This document shows, one piece after another, positions 53,320 through 61,415 of a stretch of 64,000 bases of DNA. The notes under the pieces are model-generated. The model worked only from the letters and a program-made list of their open reading frames with translations, made no database searches and was not told the origin of the DNA. This DNA comes from Halobacillus naozhouensis (GTDB lineage: Bacteria; Bacillota; Bacilli; Bacillales; Halobacillaceae): positions 2,480,001-2,544,000 of the forward strand of contig NZ_CP121671.1 of NCBI RefSeq assembly GCF_029714185.1, read 5' to 3'. Position numbers and translations under genes: made by a program. How positions within the stretch are numbered: the stretch's first letter is position 1; each line of letters opens with the position of its first letter.

Positions 53320-54510
53320 TTACTCGTCATCTTCATCATCATCTCGCCATGGCTGGTTTCCACTCCAATTTTGCATGGGTCCTTCAGGGTACTGTGCTCC
53401 CCCCATTTGATCCCCTTTCATTGGCGGCTGATGCCACCCTCCTACTTGCGGATCTCCGTGACAAGGTTGATGAGCTCCTCCTCCCATATGCGGGTCTGCA
53501 AACATTGGCTGGTGTGACCATCCACCCACTTGCGGATTCATGAATGGATCCGGATAACCGCCGTACATCTGAGGCTGAGGGTATCCATGCATCTGCGGAC
53601 TGTGAGGATCACCACATCCACAGCCTGAATCTGGCATTTGTTGTGCAGGCAGATTCATATGATGTTGTGGGGGAAATTCCATTTCATTTCCCTGCCATGG
53701 CATCATTTGCTGCGGGGGATAAGGTTGCTGCATCATCGGATACGGATGAGGTGGACAGCAATAACAATCACTGTGAACCAACTGACCTTGCGGCATCATG
53801 TGGCCTTGGGGCATCATGTGACCCTGTGGCATCATTGGGTATGTCGGCATATGCTGCATAGGCATATAATATTCTTCATTATCCGGGGGACCCATACTGT
53901 ATTCTTGTTCATGAGTGTTTGTTGCTGGCTGCTGTTGAGGTGCATTCGACATTGGATTTTGCATAAAATCTTTTGAGGCTGGCTGCTGTTGAGAATCTTT
54001 TGACGCCGGCTTCTGCTCAGGTTTTTCTGGTGCAGGCATCTCAGGTAAATGAAATGTTGTATAATAATTATGCATTGTTTTCTCTGGCATAGGCATCTGT
54101 ACCGGCATCATGGGCTTTTCCTTAATCGGTTGAGACTTAGGCTGAGGCTTAGGCATTTTTTCATCTTCTTTAATAACAGGAATCGGTTTAGGAGATTGAT
54201 CCTTATAAGGGTGTTTGGCAGCATTTTCTTTCTTTATAGGAGCTTCTTTCTTCTTTTGAGCCTCTTTTTTTGGTGCTTCTTTCTTCTTCTGAGCCTCTTT
54301 TTTCGGTGCTTCTTTCTTTGGTGCTTCCTTTTTAGGAGCTTCTTTCTTCACCGATTTCGACCCCTGAGGGACCTTGATTTTCATTCCCGGCATAATCATA
54401 TCAGGATTGGAAAGTTGGGAATTTAACGCTTTAAGTTGTTCAAAATCAACTCCATACTTTTTTGATATTTTCCAAAGTGTATCACCTTTTTGTACAATGT
54501 GAATTCTCAC
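53320..54510 (-). CDS. safA: Spore coat assembly protein SafA, 396 aa
   Basis: Morphogenetic protein of the inner coat at the cortex-coat interface. The LysM domain IVQKGDTLWKISKKYGVDFEQLKALN is at residues 4-48, followed by a Lys/Glu/Ala/Pro repeat zone (about 55-95) with KKEAP units, then a long Pro/Met/Gln-rich region with MMPQGH in tandem and Cys-rich blocks (DCYCCPPHPYP, SGCGCGDPHS). It ends with the acidic DDDEDDE. Similar in length to B. subtilis SafA (387 aa). Confidence 0.9.
   Translation of the reverse strand: MRIHIVQKGDTLWKISKKYGVDFEQLKALNSQLSNPDMIMPGMKIKVPQGSKSVKKEAPKKEAPKKEAPKKEAQKKKEAPKKEAQKKKEAPIKKENAAKHPYKDQSPKPIPVIKEDEKMPKPQPKSQPIKEKPMMPVQMPMPEKTMHNYYTTFHLPEMPAPEKPEQKPASKDSQQQPASKDFMQNPMSNAPQQQPATNTHEQEYSMGPPDNEEYYMPMQHMPTYPMMPQGHMMPQGHMMPQGQLVHSDCYCCPPHPYPMMQQPYPPQQMMPWQGNEMEFPPQHHMNLPAQQMPDSGCGCGDPHSPQMHGYPQPQMYGGYPDPFMNPQVGGWSHQPMFADPHMGGGAHQPCHGDPQVGGWHQPPMKGDQMGGAQYPEGPMQNWSGNQPWRDDDEDDE
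53800..53835 (-). repeat. Short tandem repeat in safA (MMPQGH units)
   Basis: Three near-identical 21-bp units encode MMPQGHM-MPQGHM-MPQGQ. It may vary in copy number between strains. Confidence 0.7.
54235..54350 (-). repeat. Tandem repeat in safA (KKEAP/KKEAQK units)
   Basis: Repeated 15- and 33-bp units encode KKEAP x3 and two copies of KKEAQKKKEAP. The opposite strand shows a long Phe/Leu-rich reading frame that is only a by-product of this repeat. Confidence 0.75.
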
Positions 54511-54635
54511 AGTTGCAACTCCTTTCCTGTGATCTATAATCGATAAGACAATAATAGCTTCATAACACTCTATGCAACGAAACAGAAAAGGTTGATGAAT
54601 TTGCCTATATTTATTTTTGGAGATTCAAAACAAAA

Positions 54636-54670
54636 ACCCGCATTTTTCAACATGAAAATGAAAAATACGG
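54636..54670 (-). terminator. Terminator of the pheA operon
   Basis: CCCGCATTTTTCA (54636-54648) / TGAAAAATACGGG (54658-54670) with one pair that is G-U in the minus-strand RNA; T run follows. Confidence 0.88.
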
Positions 54671-54678
54671 GTTCTTCG

Positions 54679-55545
54679 TTACTTATTTGCAACTGGATCC
54701 ATTTCTAATAAGTAGCTGGGATAGGTTCCAAGCAGTTTAAACGTACATCCTAACATTTCTAGTTCTGCTTTTACCCCAGGGAACAACACCTCGTCATAGG
54801 GTTGATCAACGTCTATTAAGAAAAAATAGTTGCCAAGTCCTGTTTTCATCGGTCTGGATTCGATTTTAGACAGGTTCATTTTTCGCCAGGCAAATGCTGA
54901 AAGTACTTGATGAAGGGCTCCCACATAATCCTTCGGCAACGTAATCATCACGGTAGTTTTGTGTTTCATTGGCTTGTGGGTTTTTGTCTCGAGTGGCACC
55001 GGCGTATTTTGAACCACAGCAAACCTTGTATGATTATTGTCATAATCATGGATATTATGTGTTAAAATGTTCAAACCATTTTGCTCTGCAGCTAGATGAT
55101 TTCCAATAGCAGCCGTATGAACCCCTTGTTCAACAACAACCTCGGCGGCTTTAGCTGTAGAGGCCGTGTACGCTATTTCAGCTTCTGGATATTTCTTATA
55201 AAGATATTGCTGACATTGAGCAATTGCCTGGTTGTGTGAATAAATATGTGTCAGTTCTTCGCCATTATAATCAGGATGAACGAGAAAATGCTGGCGGATC
55301 GGTACGGTTAACTCTGTAACCACAGCCTGGTTCACTTCATGAATCAAATAATCAATGGTTAAATGTACGGAACCTTCGATAGAGTTCTCAAGCGGCACGA
55401 CCCCTAAGTCCACATCTCCGCGCTCCACCGCTTCAAGACATGCTGGGATGTTTTCATAACCGATAAATGGTCCTTCTTCAAAGAAGGCATCAACAGCCAT
55501 TTTAGTGAATGTCCCTTTTGGTCCAAGGTATCCAACTCGTTGCAT
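54679..55545 (-). CDS. pheA: Prephenate dehydratase, 288 aa
   Basis: Makes phenylpyruvate for phenylalanine synthesis. MQRVGYLGPKGTFTKMAVDAFF, VPLENSIEGSV, the catalytic NNHTRFAVV (Thr-Arg-Phe) and the regulatory ACT domain with ESRPMKTGLGNYFFLID are present. Feedback inhibition by Phe through the ACT domain is expected. Monofunctional, without chorismate mutase, as in Bacillus. It lies 22 nt after pheB. Confidence 0.96.
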   Translation of the reverse strand: MQRVGYLGPKGTFTKMAVDAFFEEGPFIGYENIPACLEAVERGDVDLGVVPLENSIEGSVHLTIDYLIHEVNQAVVTELTVPIRQHFLVHPDYNGEELTHIYSHNQAIAQCQQYLYKKYPEAEIAYTASTAKAAEVVVEQGVHTAAIGNHLAAEQNGLNILTHNIHDYDNNHTRFAVVQNTPVPLETKTHKPMKHKTTVMITLPKDYVGALHQVLSAFAWRKMNLSKIESRPMKTGLGNYFFLIDVDQPYDEVLFPGVKAELEMLGCTFKLLGTYPSYLLEMDPVANK

Positions 55546-55567
55546 AAAGCCTTCACTTCTCCTAACC

Positions 55568-56017
55568 TTAAGCTCCTGAACTTAAAATCTCCACCCGATC
55601 TACGAAGTCCAATTTATGAAGCTTTTGTAATAATTTCTCGATGGAATAAGTCATTCCTGTTGTATTTAAAGACAACGTTACGTTTGCTTTCCCTTGCAAT
55701 GGAATTGTTTGGTGAATGGTTAAAATATTACAGCCTGACTCTGCCACCGTTAATAATAGATTTGAAAGCGTCCCGGTGCGATCTTCTAAATGAAAGAATA
55801 ATGTAATCATCTGCTCTTTAACCATCGCCTGGAACGGGAAGACAGCATCCCTGTATTTATAAAAAGCACTGCGGGAAAGATCAACATGTTGAACAGCTTC
55901 AAAAATGGATTCCGCTTTGCCGCGTTCCAGTAATTCCTTTGCTTCGATCGTTTTCCTCATAGCATCAGGGAGAATATCGCTACGGACTAAATAAAATTGC
56001 TCATTGTAATCCGCCAT
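55568..56017 (-). CDS. pheB: ACT-domain protein PheB, 149 aa
   Basis: The N-terminal part (FYLVRSDILPDAMRKTIEAKELLERGKAESIFEAVQHVDLSRSAFYKYRDAVFPF) has a helix-turn-helix-like character; the C-terminal ACT domain is MITLFFHLEDRTGTLSNLLLTVAESGCNILTIHQTIP. UPF0735/PheB family. Position between obg and pheA is conserved. Its role in phenylalanine metabolism is unproven. Confidence 0.88.
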   Translation of the reverse strand: MADYNEQFYLVRSDILPDAMRKTIEAKELLERGKAESIFEAVQHVDLSRSAFYKYRDAVFPFQAMVKEQMITLFFHLEDRTGTLSNLLLTVAESGCNILTIHQTIPLQGKANVTLSLNTTGMTYSIEKLLQKLHKLDFVDRVEILSSGA

Positions 56018-56029
56018 TACACTACCCCC

Positions 56030-57310
56030 TTAATCAACAAATTCAAATTCATAATCAAGAAGCCTAACCGTATCTCCATCTTTAGCTCCTCGTTTTCTAA
56101 GCTCTTCATCCACACCCATGCCACGCATTTGTCTGGCAAACCGATTGATGGACTGATCTCGAGAGAAATCGGTGCGCCTGAATACAGACTCAATTTTCTC
56201 CCCATAAAGAACATAGGCTCCATCATCAGCACGAGTAACCTTAAAAGGAGCTTCTTCTTTTTCAAACTTATATACAACGCGTTCATCGACTTCCTCAATT
56301 GGCTGCTCTTCCTGCTTAGGGATTTCATCCAGACGATCTGCTACCGCATACAACAGTTCATCCAATCCGTCTCTTGTCACAGTAGAAATAGGAAAAATGG
56401 GTACATTACCGACTTTCTCCTTAAAAGAAGCTAAATTTTCTCTCGCTTCAGGAATATCCATTTTATTAGCAATAATGATTTGAGGGCGTTTGGCTAACCG
56501 TTCATCATAGGAGGAAAGTTCATGATTAATTGTTACGTAATCCTCATAAGGGTCTCGTCCCTCAAGTGATGCCATGTCAACTACATGTAGGATTAGTCGC
56601 GTACGCTCGACATGTCTCAAAAATTGATATCCTAGACCTACCCCTTCGTGTGCTCCTTCGATCAATCCTGGCAAATCAGCTAACACGAAACTACGGTGAT
56701 CCTGACTTTCAACTACACCCAGATTTGGAGCCAGAGTAGTGAAATGGTAATCGGCAATCTTTGGTTTAGCCGCCGTTACAACTGAAAGAAAAGTGGACTT
56801 ACCGACACTTGGAAAACCTACAAGACCAACATCAGCCAGCAGCTTCAGTTCAACTTGTACGTCCAGAGCCTCTCCCAGCTCCCCGTTTTCTGCTATTTCC
56901 GGCGCTGGATTCCTCGGTGTTGCAAACCGGGCGTTCCCACGGCCGCCACGACCGCCTTTAGCTATAACAGCTGACTGTTTATGCTCCGTTAAATCTGCTA
57001 TAACTCTTCCTGTCTCCACATCCTTTACTGTAGTGCCAGGCGGAACACTAACGACCAGGGGTTGAGCATTCTTTCCATGCTGTTTCTGGTTCATTCCATT
57101 TTCCCCGCGTTTGGCTTTAAAGTGATGTTGATAACGAAAGTCCATGAGCGTGTTTAAGCCTTCATCGACTTCAAAAACAACATCTCCTCCGTTCCCGCCG
57201 TCACCGCCGGCAGGGCCACCCATTGGAACATATTTTTCACGGCGATAGGCTACTAATCCATTTCCTCCATCGCCGCCTTTAACAAATACCTTGACCTGAT
57301 CCACAAACAT
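56030..57310 (-). CDS. obg: GTPase Obg, 426 aa
   Basis: Essential GTPase for 50S assembly, stress response and sporulation onset. The glycine-rich Obg fold FVKGGDGGNGLVAYRREKYVPMGGPAGGDGGNGGDV is at the N-terminus. G motifs: GFPSVGKST (G1), DLPGLIEG (G3), IIANKMDIPEA (G4). The C-terminal OCT domain follows. Start ATG 57310 (MFVDQVKVF) has AGAGGTG 6-7 nt upstream; a GTG nine bases earlier is too close. Downstream of spo0B, as in Bacillus. Confidence 0.97.
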   Translation of the reverse strand: MFVDQVKVFVKGGDGGNGLVAYRREKYVPMGGPAGGDGGNGGDVVFEVDEGLNTLMDFRYQHHFKAKRGENGMNQKQHGKNAQPLVVSVPPGTTVKDVETGRVIADLTEHKQSAVIAKGGRGGRGNARFATPRNPAPEIAENGELGEALDVQVELKLLADVGLVGFPSVGKSTFLSVVTAAKPKIADYHFTTLAPNLGVVESQDHRSFVLADLPGLIEGAHEGVGLGYQFLRHVERTRLILHVVDMASLEGRDPYEDYVTINHELSSYDERLAKRPQIIIANKMDIPEARENLASFKEKVGNVPIFPISTVTRDGLDELLYAVADRLDEIPKQEEQPIEEVDERVVYKFEKEEAPFKVTRADDGAYVLYGEKIESVFRRTDFSRDQSINRFARQMRGMGVDEELRKRGAKDGDTVRLLDYEFEFVD

Positions 57311-57322
57311 TGTGATCACCTC

Positions 57323-57838
57323 TTATTCTATCGTCATTTCAACGGAAAGTTCATCCTCCTCGCAAAAGGCGATAAACCCTTCCTGTTCCAGCTTTTTATT
57401 CAATTGCATGGGATATGTAAAGTTTCCCTTCCATTCCCAGGTTATACCTAGCTGGTGGCTGCCAGCCCCTTGATAAACTTGGACACTTCCTTCATAAAGT
57501 TCATCTTTTTTACTGAATTCATCCAACAAAATAAGTAAACGTTTCGCATAAGCCGTCATCTTTTGGTCATGACGGGGTAAATCAACATTATTCTGGATCG
57601 TATACACTAAGCGGTATTGCTCTTGGGTCCAATTAAATGTAAGCAGCCAAACAGTGAATTCATAAGCACCACTATTCAACAATCTTCGTTCTTGTTCCGA
57701 ATCATGAGATATCTTGTTGAGCTGTATTTGGAGCTTATCCATTTTTCCCATGGAAGCATAACCTTGGACTAATTGAATTTGATTCATCCAGTCATGACGC
57801 TTATGCCTTAGTATGGCAATTATCTCTTCCTTACTCAA
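57323..57838 (-). CDS. spo0B: Sporulation phosphotransferase Spo0B, 171 aa, UUG start
   Basis: Passes phosphate from Spo0F to Spo0A in the phosphorelay. The phosphorylated His is in the helix LRHKRHDWMNQIQLVQGY, at residue 15 with this start (His30 in B. subtilis). I choose TTG 57838, since AGGGGG lies 9 nt upstream and the promoter is only about 35-60 nt away; an ATG at 57862 would be almost leaderless. The protein is about 20 residues shorter than the B. subtilis one, mainly at the N-terminus. Confidence 0.87.
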   Translation of the reverse strand: MSKEEIIAILRHKRHDWMNQIQLVQGYASMGKMDKLQIQLNKISHDSEQERRLLNSGAYEFTVWLLTFNWTQEQYRLVYTIQNNVDLPRHDQKMTAYAKRLLILLDEFSKKDELYEGSVQVYQGAGSHQLGITWEWKGNFTYPMQLNKKLEQEGFIAFCEEDELSVEMTIE

Positions 57839-57872
57839 ATAAAACAGCCCCCTACCCTGCATATTATTAAAA

Positions 57873-57901
57873 AGTATAGCAAAGTTTGGCGAGAAACTGA
57901 A
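57873..57901 (-). promoter_or_regulatory. Promoter of spo0B
   Basis: Extended -10 TGCTATACT (hexamer 57873-57878) with TTCAGT (57896-57901) 17 bp upstream, minus strand. It lies downstream of the rpmA terminator. Confidence 0.65.
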
Positions 57902-57982
57902 TGATTTTATGAACGAAAGCGCAAGCTCCCTGGTAAACACGACAGAGTTCGGCAATGAACGGGATGAAAGATGTAATACAAG

Positions 57983-58020
57983 AAAAAGCCGCGCTTATGC
58001 AATAGGCATAGGCGCGACTT
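57983..58020 (-). terminator. Terminator of rplU-prp-rpmA
   Basis: Interrupted inverted repeat AAGCCGCGC-TTATGC / GCATA-GGCGCGACTT (about 57986-58020), five T on the minus strand. Confidence 0.82.
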
Positions 58021-58053
58021 ACATGTTTACGTATGAAACATACTATATTGAAT

Positions 58054-58344
58054 TTAAGCTTCCTGTGCTACAGGATAAACGCTCACTTTCTTGCGGTTAC
58101 GTCCATAACGTTCGAACTTAACAACACCGTCCACTTTAGCGAATAGTGTGTCATCTCCTCCACGTCCAACGTTTTCACCAGGATATACTTTGGTTCCACG
58201 TTGACGGTAAAGGATAGATCCACCTGTTACAGATTGTCCGTCTGCACGTTTCGCTCCAAGACGTTTAGACTCAGAGTCACGACCGTTTTTTGTACTACTT
58301 ACACCTTTTTTAGAGGCAAAAAACTGCAAATCTAGACGTAGCAT
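58054..58344 (-). CDS. rpmA: 50S ribosomal protein L27, 96 aa, with cleavable N-terminus
   Basis: The Firmicute-type extension MLRLDLQFF precedes ASKKGVSSTKNGRDSESKRLGAKRADGQ. In Firmicutes Prp removes this extension after the two Phe residues, exposing the tail that reaches the peptidyl-transferase centre. The prp gene is 14 nt upstream. Confidence 0.98.
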   Translation of the reverse strand: MLRLDLQFFASKKGVSSTKNGRDSESKRLGAKRADGQSVTGGSILYRQRGTKVYPGENVGRGGDDTLFAKVDGVVKFERYGRNRKKVSVYPVAQEA

Positions 58345-58358
58345 GGCTTTGCACCTCC

Positions 58359-58688
58359 TTACATTTGTGTGATTTTAATATATTGGCTGTATTCATTTTC
58401 TATCGTTTCAAGTGAAACCTGCATGCCTTCCAGCAAAGTCTGGGCTTTAGAATGGGCAATTCCATCTAAATTTCCCGGCAAAGTTATCTTTAAATAACCG
58501 CCTTGCCCGCCTTGTGCAACTTCAGGTTGAGTATCACAGAGACTTTCAATGGCATTCACTGCACCAAAGGATACAGCGGAAACTGCAGCACACACTAGAT
58601 CGTGTCCATAAGGTCCACTCTCCGCGTGCCCCGTAATTTCAAAACCTGTGATGTCTCCATGATTGCGAAACATAGATACATTAATCAT
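58359..58688 (-). CDS. prp: Ribosomal-processing cysteine protease Prp, 109 aa
   Basis: Cleaves the L27 N-terminal extension. The catalytic His and Cys are in GHAESGPYGHDLVCAAVSAVSFGAVNAI (His near 22, Cys near 34). Located between rplU and rpmA, the conserved position of ysxB. Confidence 0.95.
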   Translation of the reverse strand: MINVSMFRNHGDITGFEITGHAESGPYGHDLVCAAVSAVSFGAVNAIESLCDTQPEVAQGGQGGYLKITLPGNLDGIAHSKAQTLLEGMQVSLETIENEYSQYIKITQM

Positions 58689-58700
58689 CGTCAGGATCCC

Positions 58701-59009
58701 TTACGCCTTGATACTCTCAACAACAAGTTTCGTGTACGGTTGACGGTGACCTTGTTTGCGTTTGTAGTTCTTTTTCGGCTTATACTTAAAGACAGTCAAT
58801 TTCTTTTGACGACCTTGTTTTTCAACTTTAGCCGTTACAGAAGCACCATCTACGAAAGGAGCACCGACTTTTGTGTCGTCGCCGCCTACGAAAAGAACTT
58901 TATCAAAAGTAACAGTTTCCCCAGCTTCTCCGTTTACTTTCTCAACGTAGATTTCCTGGCCTTCCTGAACTTTGATTTGCTTACCACCAGTTTCAATAAT
59001 TGCGTACAT
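58701..59009 (-). CDS. rplU: 50S ribosomal protein L21, 102 aa
   Basis: MYAIIETGGKQIKVQEGQEIYVEKV and the C-terminal RNA-binding KKLTVFKYKPKKNYKRKQGHRQPYTKLVVE are diagnostic. First gene of rplU-prp-rpmA; an L21 leader precedes it. Confidence 0.98.
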   Translation of the reverse strand: MYAIIETGGKQIKVQEGQEIYVEKVNGEAGETVTFDKVLFVGGDDTKVGAPFVDGASVTAKVEKQGRQKKLTVFKYKPKKNYKRKQGHRQPYTKLVVESIKA

Positions 59010-59113
59010 ACTTGCACCTCCTTAAATTCACTCAGACTCGCCATTCAGGTACCGATTTACGGTTTCAAAACCTGTTCTGTGCGGTTGTAGCATGAAAGTG
59101 CTACTTATATAAC
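59010..59113 (-). promoter_or_regulatory. L21 (rplU) mRNA leader, ribosomal-protein autoregulation
   Basis: The transcript contains the hairpin GTAGCACTTTCATGCTAC, followed by AACCGCACAGAACAGG, AACCGTAAATCGGTACC and TGAATGGCGAGTCTGAG, in the order of the known Firmicute L21 leader. It ends at the rplU ribosome site AAGGAGGTG. L21 is expected to repress its own operon by binding here. Confidence 0.88.
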
Positions 59114-59119
59114 ATATTG

Positions 59120-59149
59120 ATGTTACCACAGATCAAAACAAGTTGTCAA
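59120..59149 (-). promoter_or_regulatory. Promoter of rplU
   Basis: TTGACA (59144-59149), 18-bp spacer, TAACAT (59120-59125), minus strand. The -35 lies in the final codons of the RNase E/G gene. Confidence 0.8.
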
Positions 59150-60560
59150 CATGATACCCGCGCCGTTTGATGGCTTCACGTATCATAGTTAATGACCCTT
59201 CAAGCTCTATTTGCCATCCCGTAACCTCAGGGTCCGTCCTAACAAATAGCTCCTGTGGAATTTTACTAGAAATATCGTAAGAAAGCAATTGTTTTTTCAG
59301 CTCGTAAAGGCTTGGCGAAATCGCTACAAGCGCAGATTCACTCTGTACACTTTCTAATAACTCACGCTCTAAGCGAAAAAGAAGTGTGTCTTTTGAAAAG
59401 GAAGGTGTTTGTTGAGCCGTTAATTCCCTGATTACATTCGTCCAGTTTCGTTTCCTTGTGATTTCCATTAAGCCAAGTTTTGTCATCCCTACAATAGTTA
59501 CAACAACTGGGTCCTTTTTGACTGCTGTATTCATGAACCGAAGCAGTTCTTTCTCATGTTTTTTTTCCTGCATAGATATAAAGTCAACTAATATCATTCC
59601 TGAGATATTTCGCAGTTGGATTTGCTTAGCCACTTCTTTCGCCGCTTCCTTATTCATTTCCAGCTTGTGAGAAGATGATAAGGTTTTCTGTTTGTACTTG
59701 TGGCTGTTGATATCAATCACTGTCATGGCTTCTGTATGCTCAATGATCAATTCCATTCCTTGCTCTGTTCGTGCAACAGGCTCGATAAGCTGCGATTGAA
59801 CTTCATTAATTGATTTTCCGGTGTAGCCAGAAATGCTTTTGACCCATTTAACTTTTTCCGCAAGCACAGGGTAGCGGTTCTTAATGGACTGACTTAATTG
59901 ACTATCATCCAAAATAATTTCTTGTACCTGTGATAACGGATGCTTGCGAATCAGCTGATCAGGTAAAATTGGATCCTCAAGTATTTTACTAATTTTAGCA
60001 GCTGACTCATGAGGCAGAAGCTCCTTCCACTGTTTTCTCAGCTGATTTATTTCATTCATAATTGTCGTTACTGAAACGATTGCAGCAGCAGTACGGATAA
60101 TCACTCCTTCATCTGAATGAAGCTGCTCATTGAGCAATGATTTCAATTCCCCTGCCTGTACCGAATCCATCTTCTTTGAGACTGAGACTCTTTTTCCAAA
60201 AGGCTGATAAATGACTAACAGTCCGGGAATAGTAATATCAGCACTAAGCTGAGCCCCTTTTTCTCCAAGTGGTTCTTTTGTTACTTGTACGACTAGTAAT
60301 TGTCCTTCAGTTAGTGTCCTCTCGATCGAAGCATTTGCCCATGGAATAGCTTCCTTTCTTAAGAACCCTTTACGTTCTTCGCCAAAATCAATAAAAGCTG
60401 CTTGCAAGCCTTTATTGATTTGGCTGACTTTTCCTAAATAAATTGAACCCGAAAGCGTTTTGACCTTCGGGCGAGTTGATATATATTCAACGATTTCGTT
60501 ATTTTCAATTACAATCCCTACTTGCTCGCTTGTCTGTGTTTGTACGGCAATTGTCTTCAT
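59133..60560 (-). CDS. rng: RNase E/G-family ribonuclease, 475 aa, no zinc-link
   Basis: Single-strand endoribonuclease of the RNase G/E family. An S1 domain (SGSIYLGKVSQINKGLQAAFIDFGEERKGFLRKE, about 37-70) is followed by the catalytic core. The metal-binding Asp residues are at 283 (MTVIDINS) and 326 (MILVDFISM). The Cys-x-x-Cys zinc-link found after the core in E. coli RNase E/G is absent; the protein has no Cys at all. B. subtilis 168 has no RNase E/G. It lies 12 nt downstream of spoIVFB. Confidence 0.9.
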   Translation of the reverse strand: MKTIAVQTQTSEQVGIVIENNEIVEYISTRPKVKTLSGSIYLGKVSQINKGLQAAFIDFGEERKGFLRKEAIPWANASIERTLTEGQLLVVQVTKEPLGEKGAQLSADITIPGLLVIYQPFGKRVSVSKKMDSVQAGELKSLLNEQLHSDEGVIIRTAAAIVSVTTIMNEINQLRKQWKELLPHESAAKISKILEDPILPDQLIRKHPLSQVQEIILDDSQLSQSIKNRYPVLAEKVKWVKSISGYTGKSINEVQSQLIEPVARTEQGMELIIEHTEAMTVIDINSHKYKQKTLSSSHKLEMNKEAAKEVAKQIQLRNISGMILVDFISMQEKKHEKELLRFMNTAVKKDPVVVTIVGMTKLGLMEITRKRNWTNVIRELTAQQTPSFSKDTLLFRLERELLESVQSESALVAISPSLYELKKQLLSYDISSKIPQELFVRTDPEVTGWQIELEGSLTMIREAIKRRGYHVDNLF

Positions 60561-60572
60561 CTGACCCCTCTT

Positions 60573-61415
60573 TTAGTGTAAAATTTTCGGCAGATCTCCC
60601 ATCCGAAGACTTGTCTTCTTCTGTTCGATAAACATTCGAAGACATTCTTGTTCATCTACTATATATAAACCTGGTTTTCGTTTCAATATATATAGATGTC
60701 GGCGATTCGCATGTACATTCTTAAGAACCCTCCGAACAGGAGTATTTGGGTCAATAGACAAATATTTGACCTTTAAGTGCTCTTGGTCTCTTCGAACACC
60801 GTACATCAGAAATCTCATGAACGTAAACGTTCGCCGCTTCCACTCCAGGCTGTTTTCTACCACCAGAAAACCAGCTAAGAGCATTCCGGCAAGTGTCATT
60901 CTTTCTTCTATGAGGAGGATGACGATGGTGGATAATATACAGGAAAAGGAGACCCACAATGTTGCCTTTATGCTTTTCTGAAAAGAGATCAACTGTGTTA
61001 AAACATAGAACAATAACTTGCCGCCATCAAGCGGCCAAATAGGTAACAAATTTAATAATAAGATAATCCGATTGTAATGAACGGCGGTGTCTAATAGCGG
61101 ATGAGGACCGATGAAAGTTTGAAGTAAAAAAAGCAGGACAGCTATCCATACATGTTGAAGTGGACCTGACAAAATAACATGTACCTGCTCCTTGAATGGT
61201 TTGGCTGAATGTTCGTCGCTTACCACCGCACCGCCGAACAGCCAGAATTCAATATGGGAAACGCGCCACCCGTAGGAACGAGCTGTGGAAAAGTGCCCCC
61301 ATTCATGGAGGGCAACGATTGAAAATAAAACGATGAACTCATAAAACGCACCAGTGAGGAAGGCAGAAAAGGCCAGCAGGAAAAATAAGGGATGAATGCG
61401 TACTCTGTTTATGAT
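60573..61415 (-). CDS. spoIVFB: Site-2-type protease SpoIVFB (pro-sigma-K processing), about 280 aa, non-AUG start
   Basis: Intramembrane metalloprotease that cuts pro-sigma-K. The zinc motif HEWGH is at residues 37-41, the second Asp motif LLPIWPLDGGKLL near 118, and a C-terminal CBS-like domain follows. The frame is open from 61418 after a TGA, but contains no ATG, GTG or TTG until GTG 61226, which is beyond the HEWGH. The likely start is ATC 61415, overlapping the spoIVFA stop as TAATC with AAGGG 8 nt upstream; ATA 61412 is the alternative. A start at 61226 would delete the active site. Confidence 0.85.
   Translation of the reverse strand: MINRVRIHPLFFLLAFSAFLTGAFYEFIVLFSIVALHEWGHFSTARSYGWRVSHIEFWLFGGAVVSDEHSAKPFKEQVHVILSGPLQHVWIAVLLFLLQTFIGPHPLLDTAVHYNRIILLLNLLPIWPLDGGKLLFYVLTQLISFQKSIKATLWVSFSCILSTIVILLIEERMTLAGMLLAGFLVVENSLEWKRRTFTFMRFLMYGVRRDQEHLKVKYLSIDPNTPVRRVLKNVHANRRHLYILKRKPGLYIVDEQECLRMFIEQKKTSLRMGDLPKILH

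Noticed and set aside
54049..54426. Phe/Leu/Arg-rich 125-aa frame opposite safA
   Set aside because: It is the antisense reading of the KKEAP repeats of safA, low complexity, with no ribosome site.
60573..61226. Truncated SpoIVFB starting at GTG 61226 (217 aa)
   Set aside because: It would lack the HEWGH motif and first helices, which are intact in frame just upstream.
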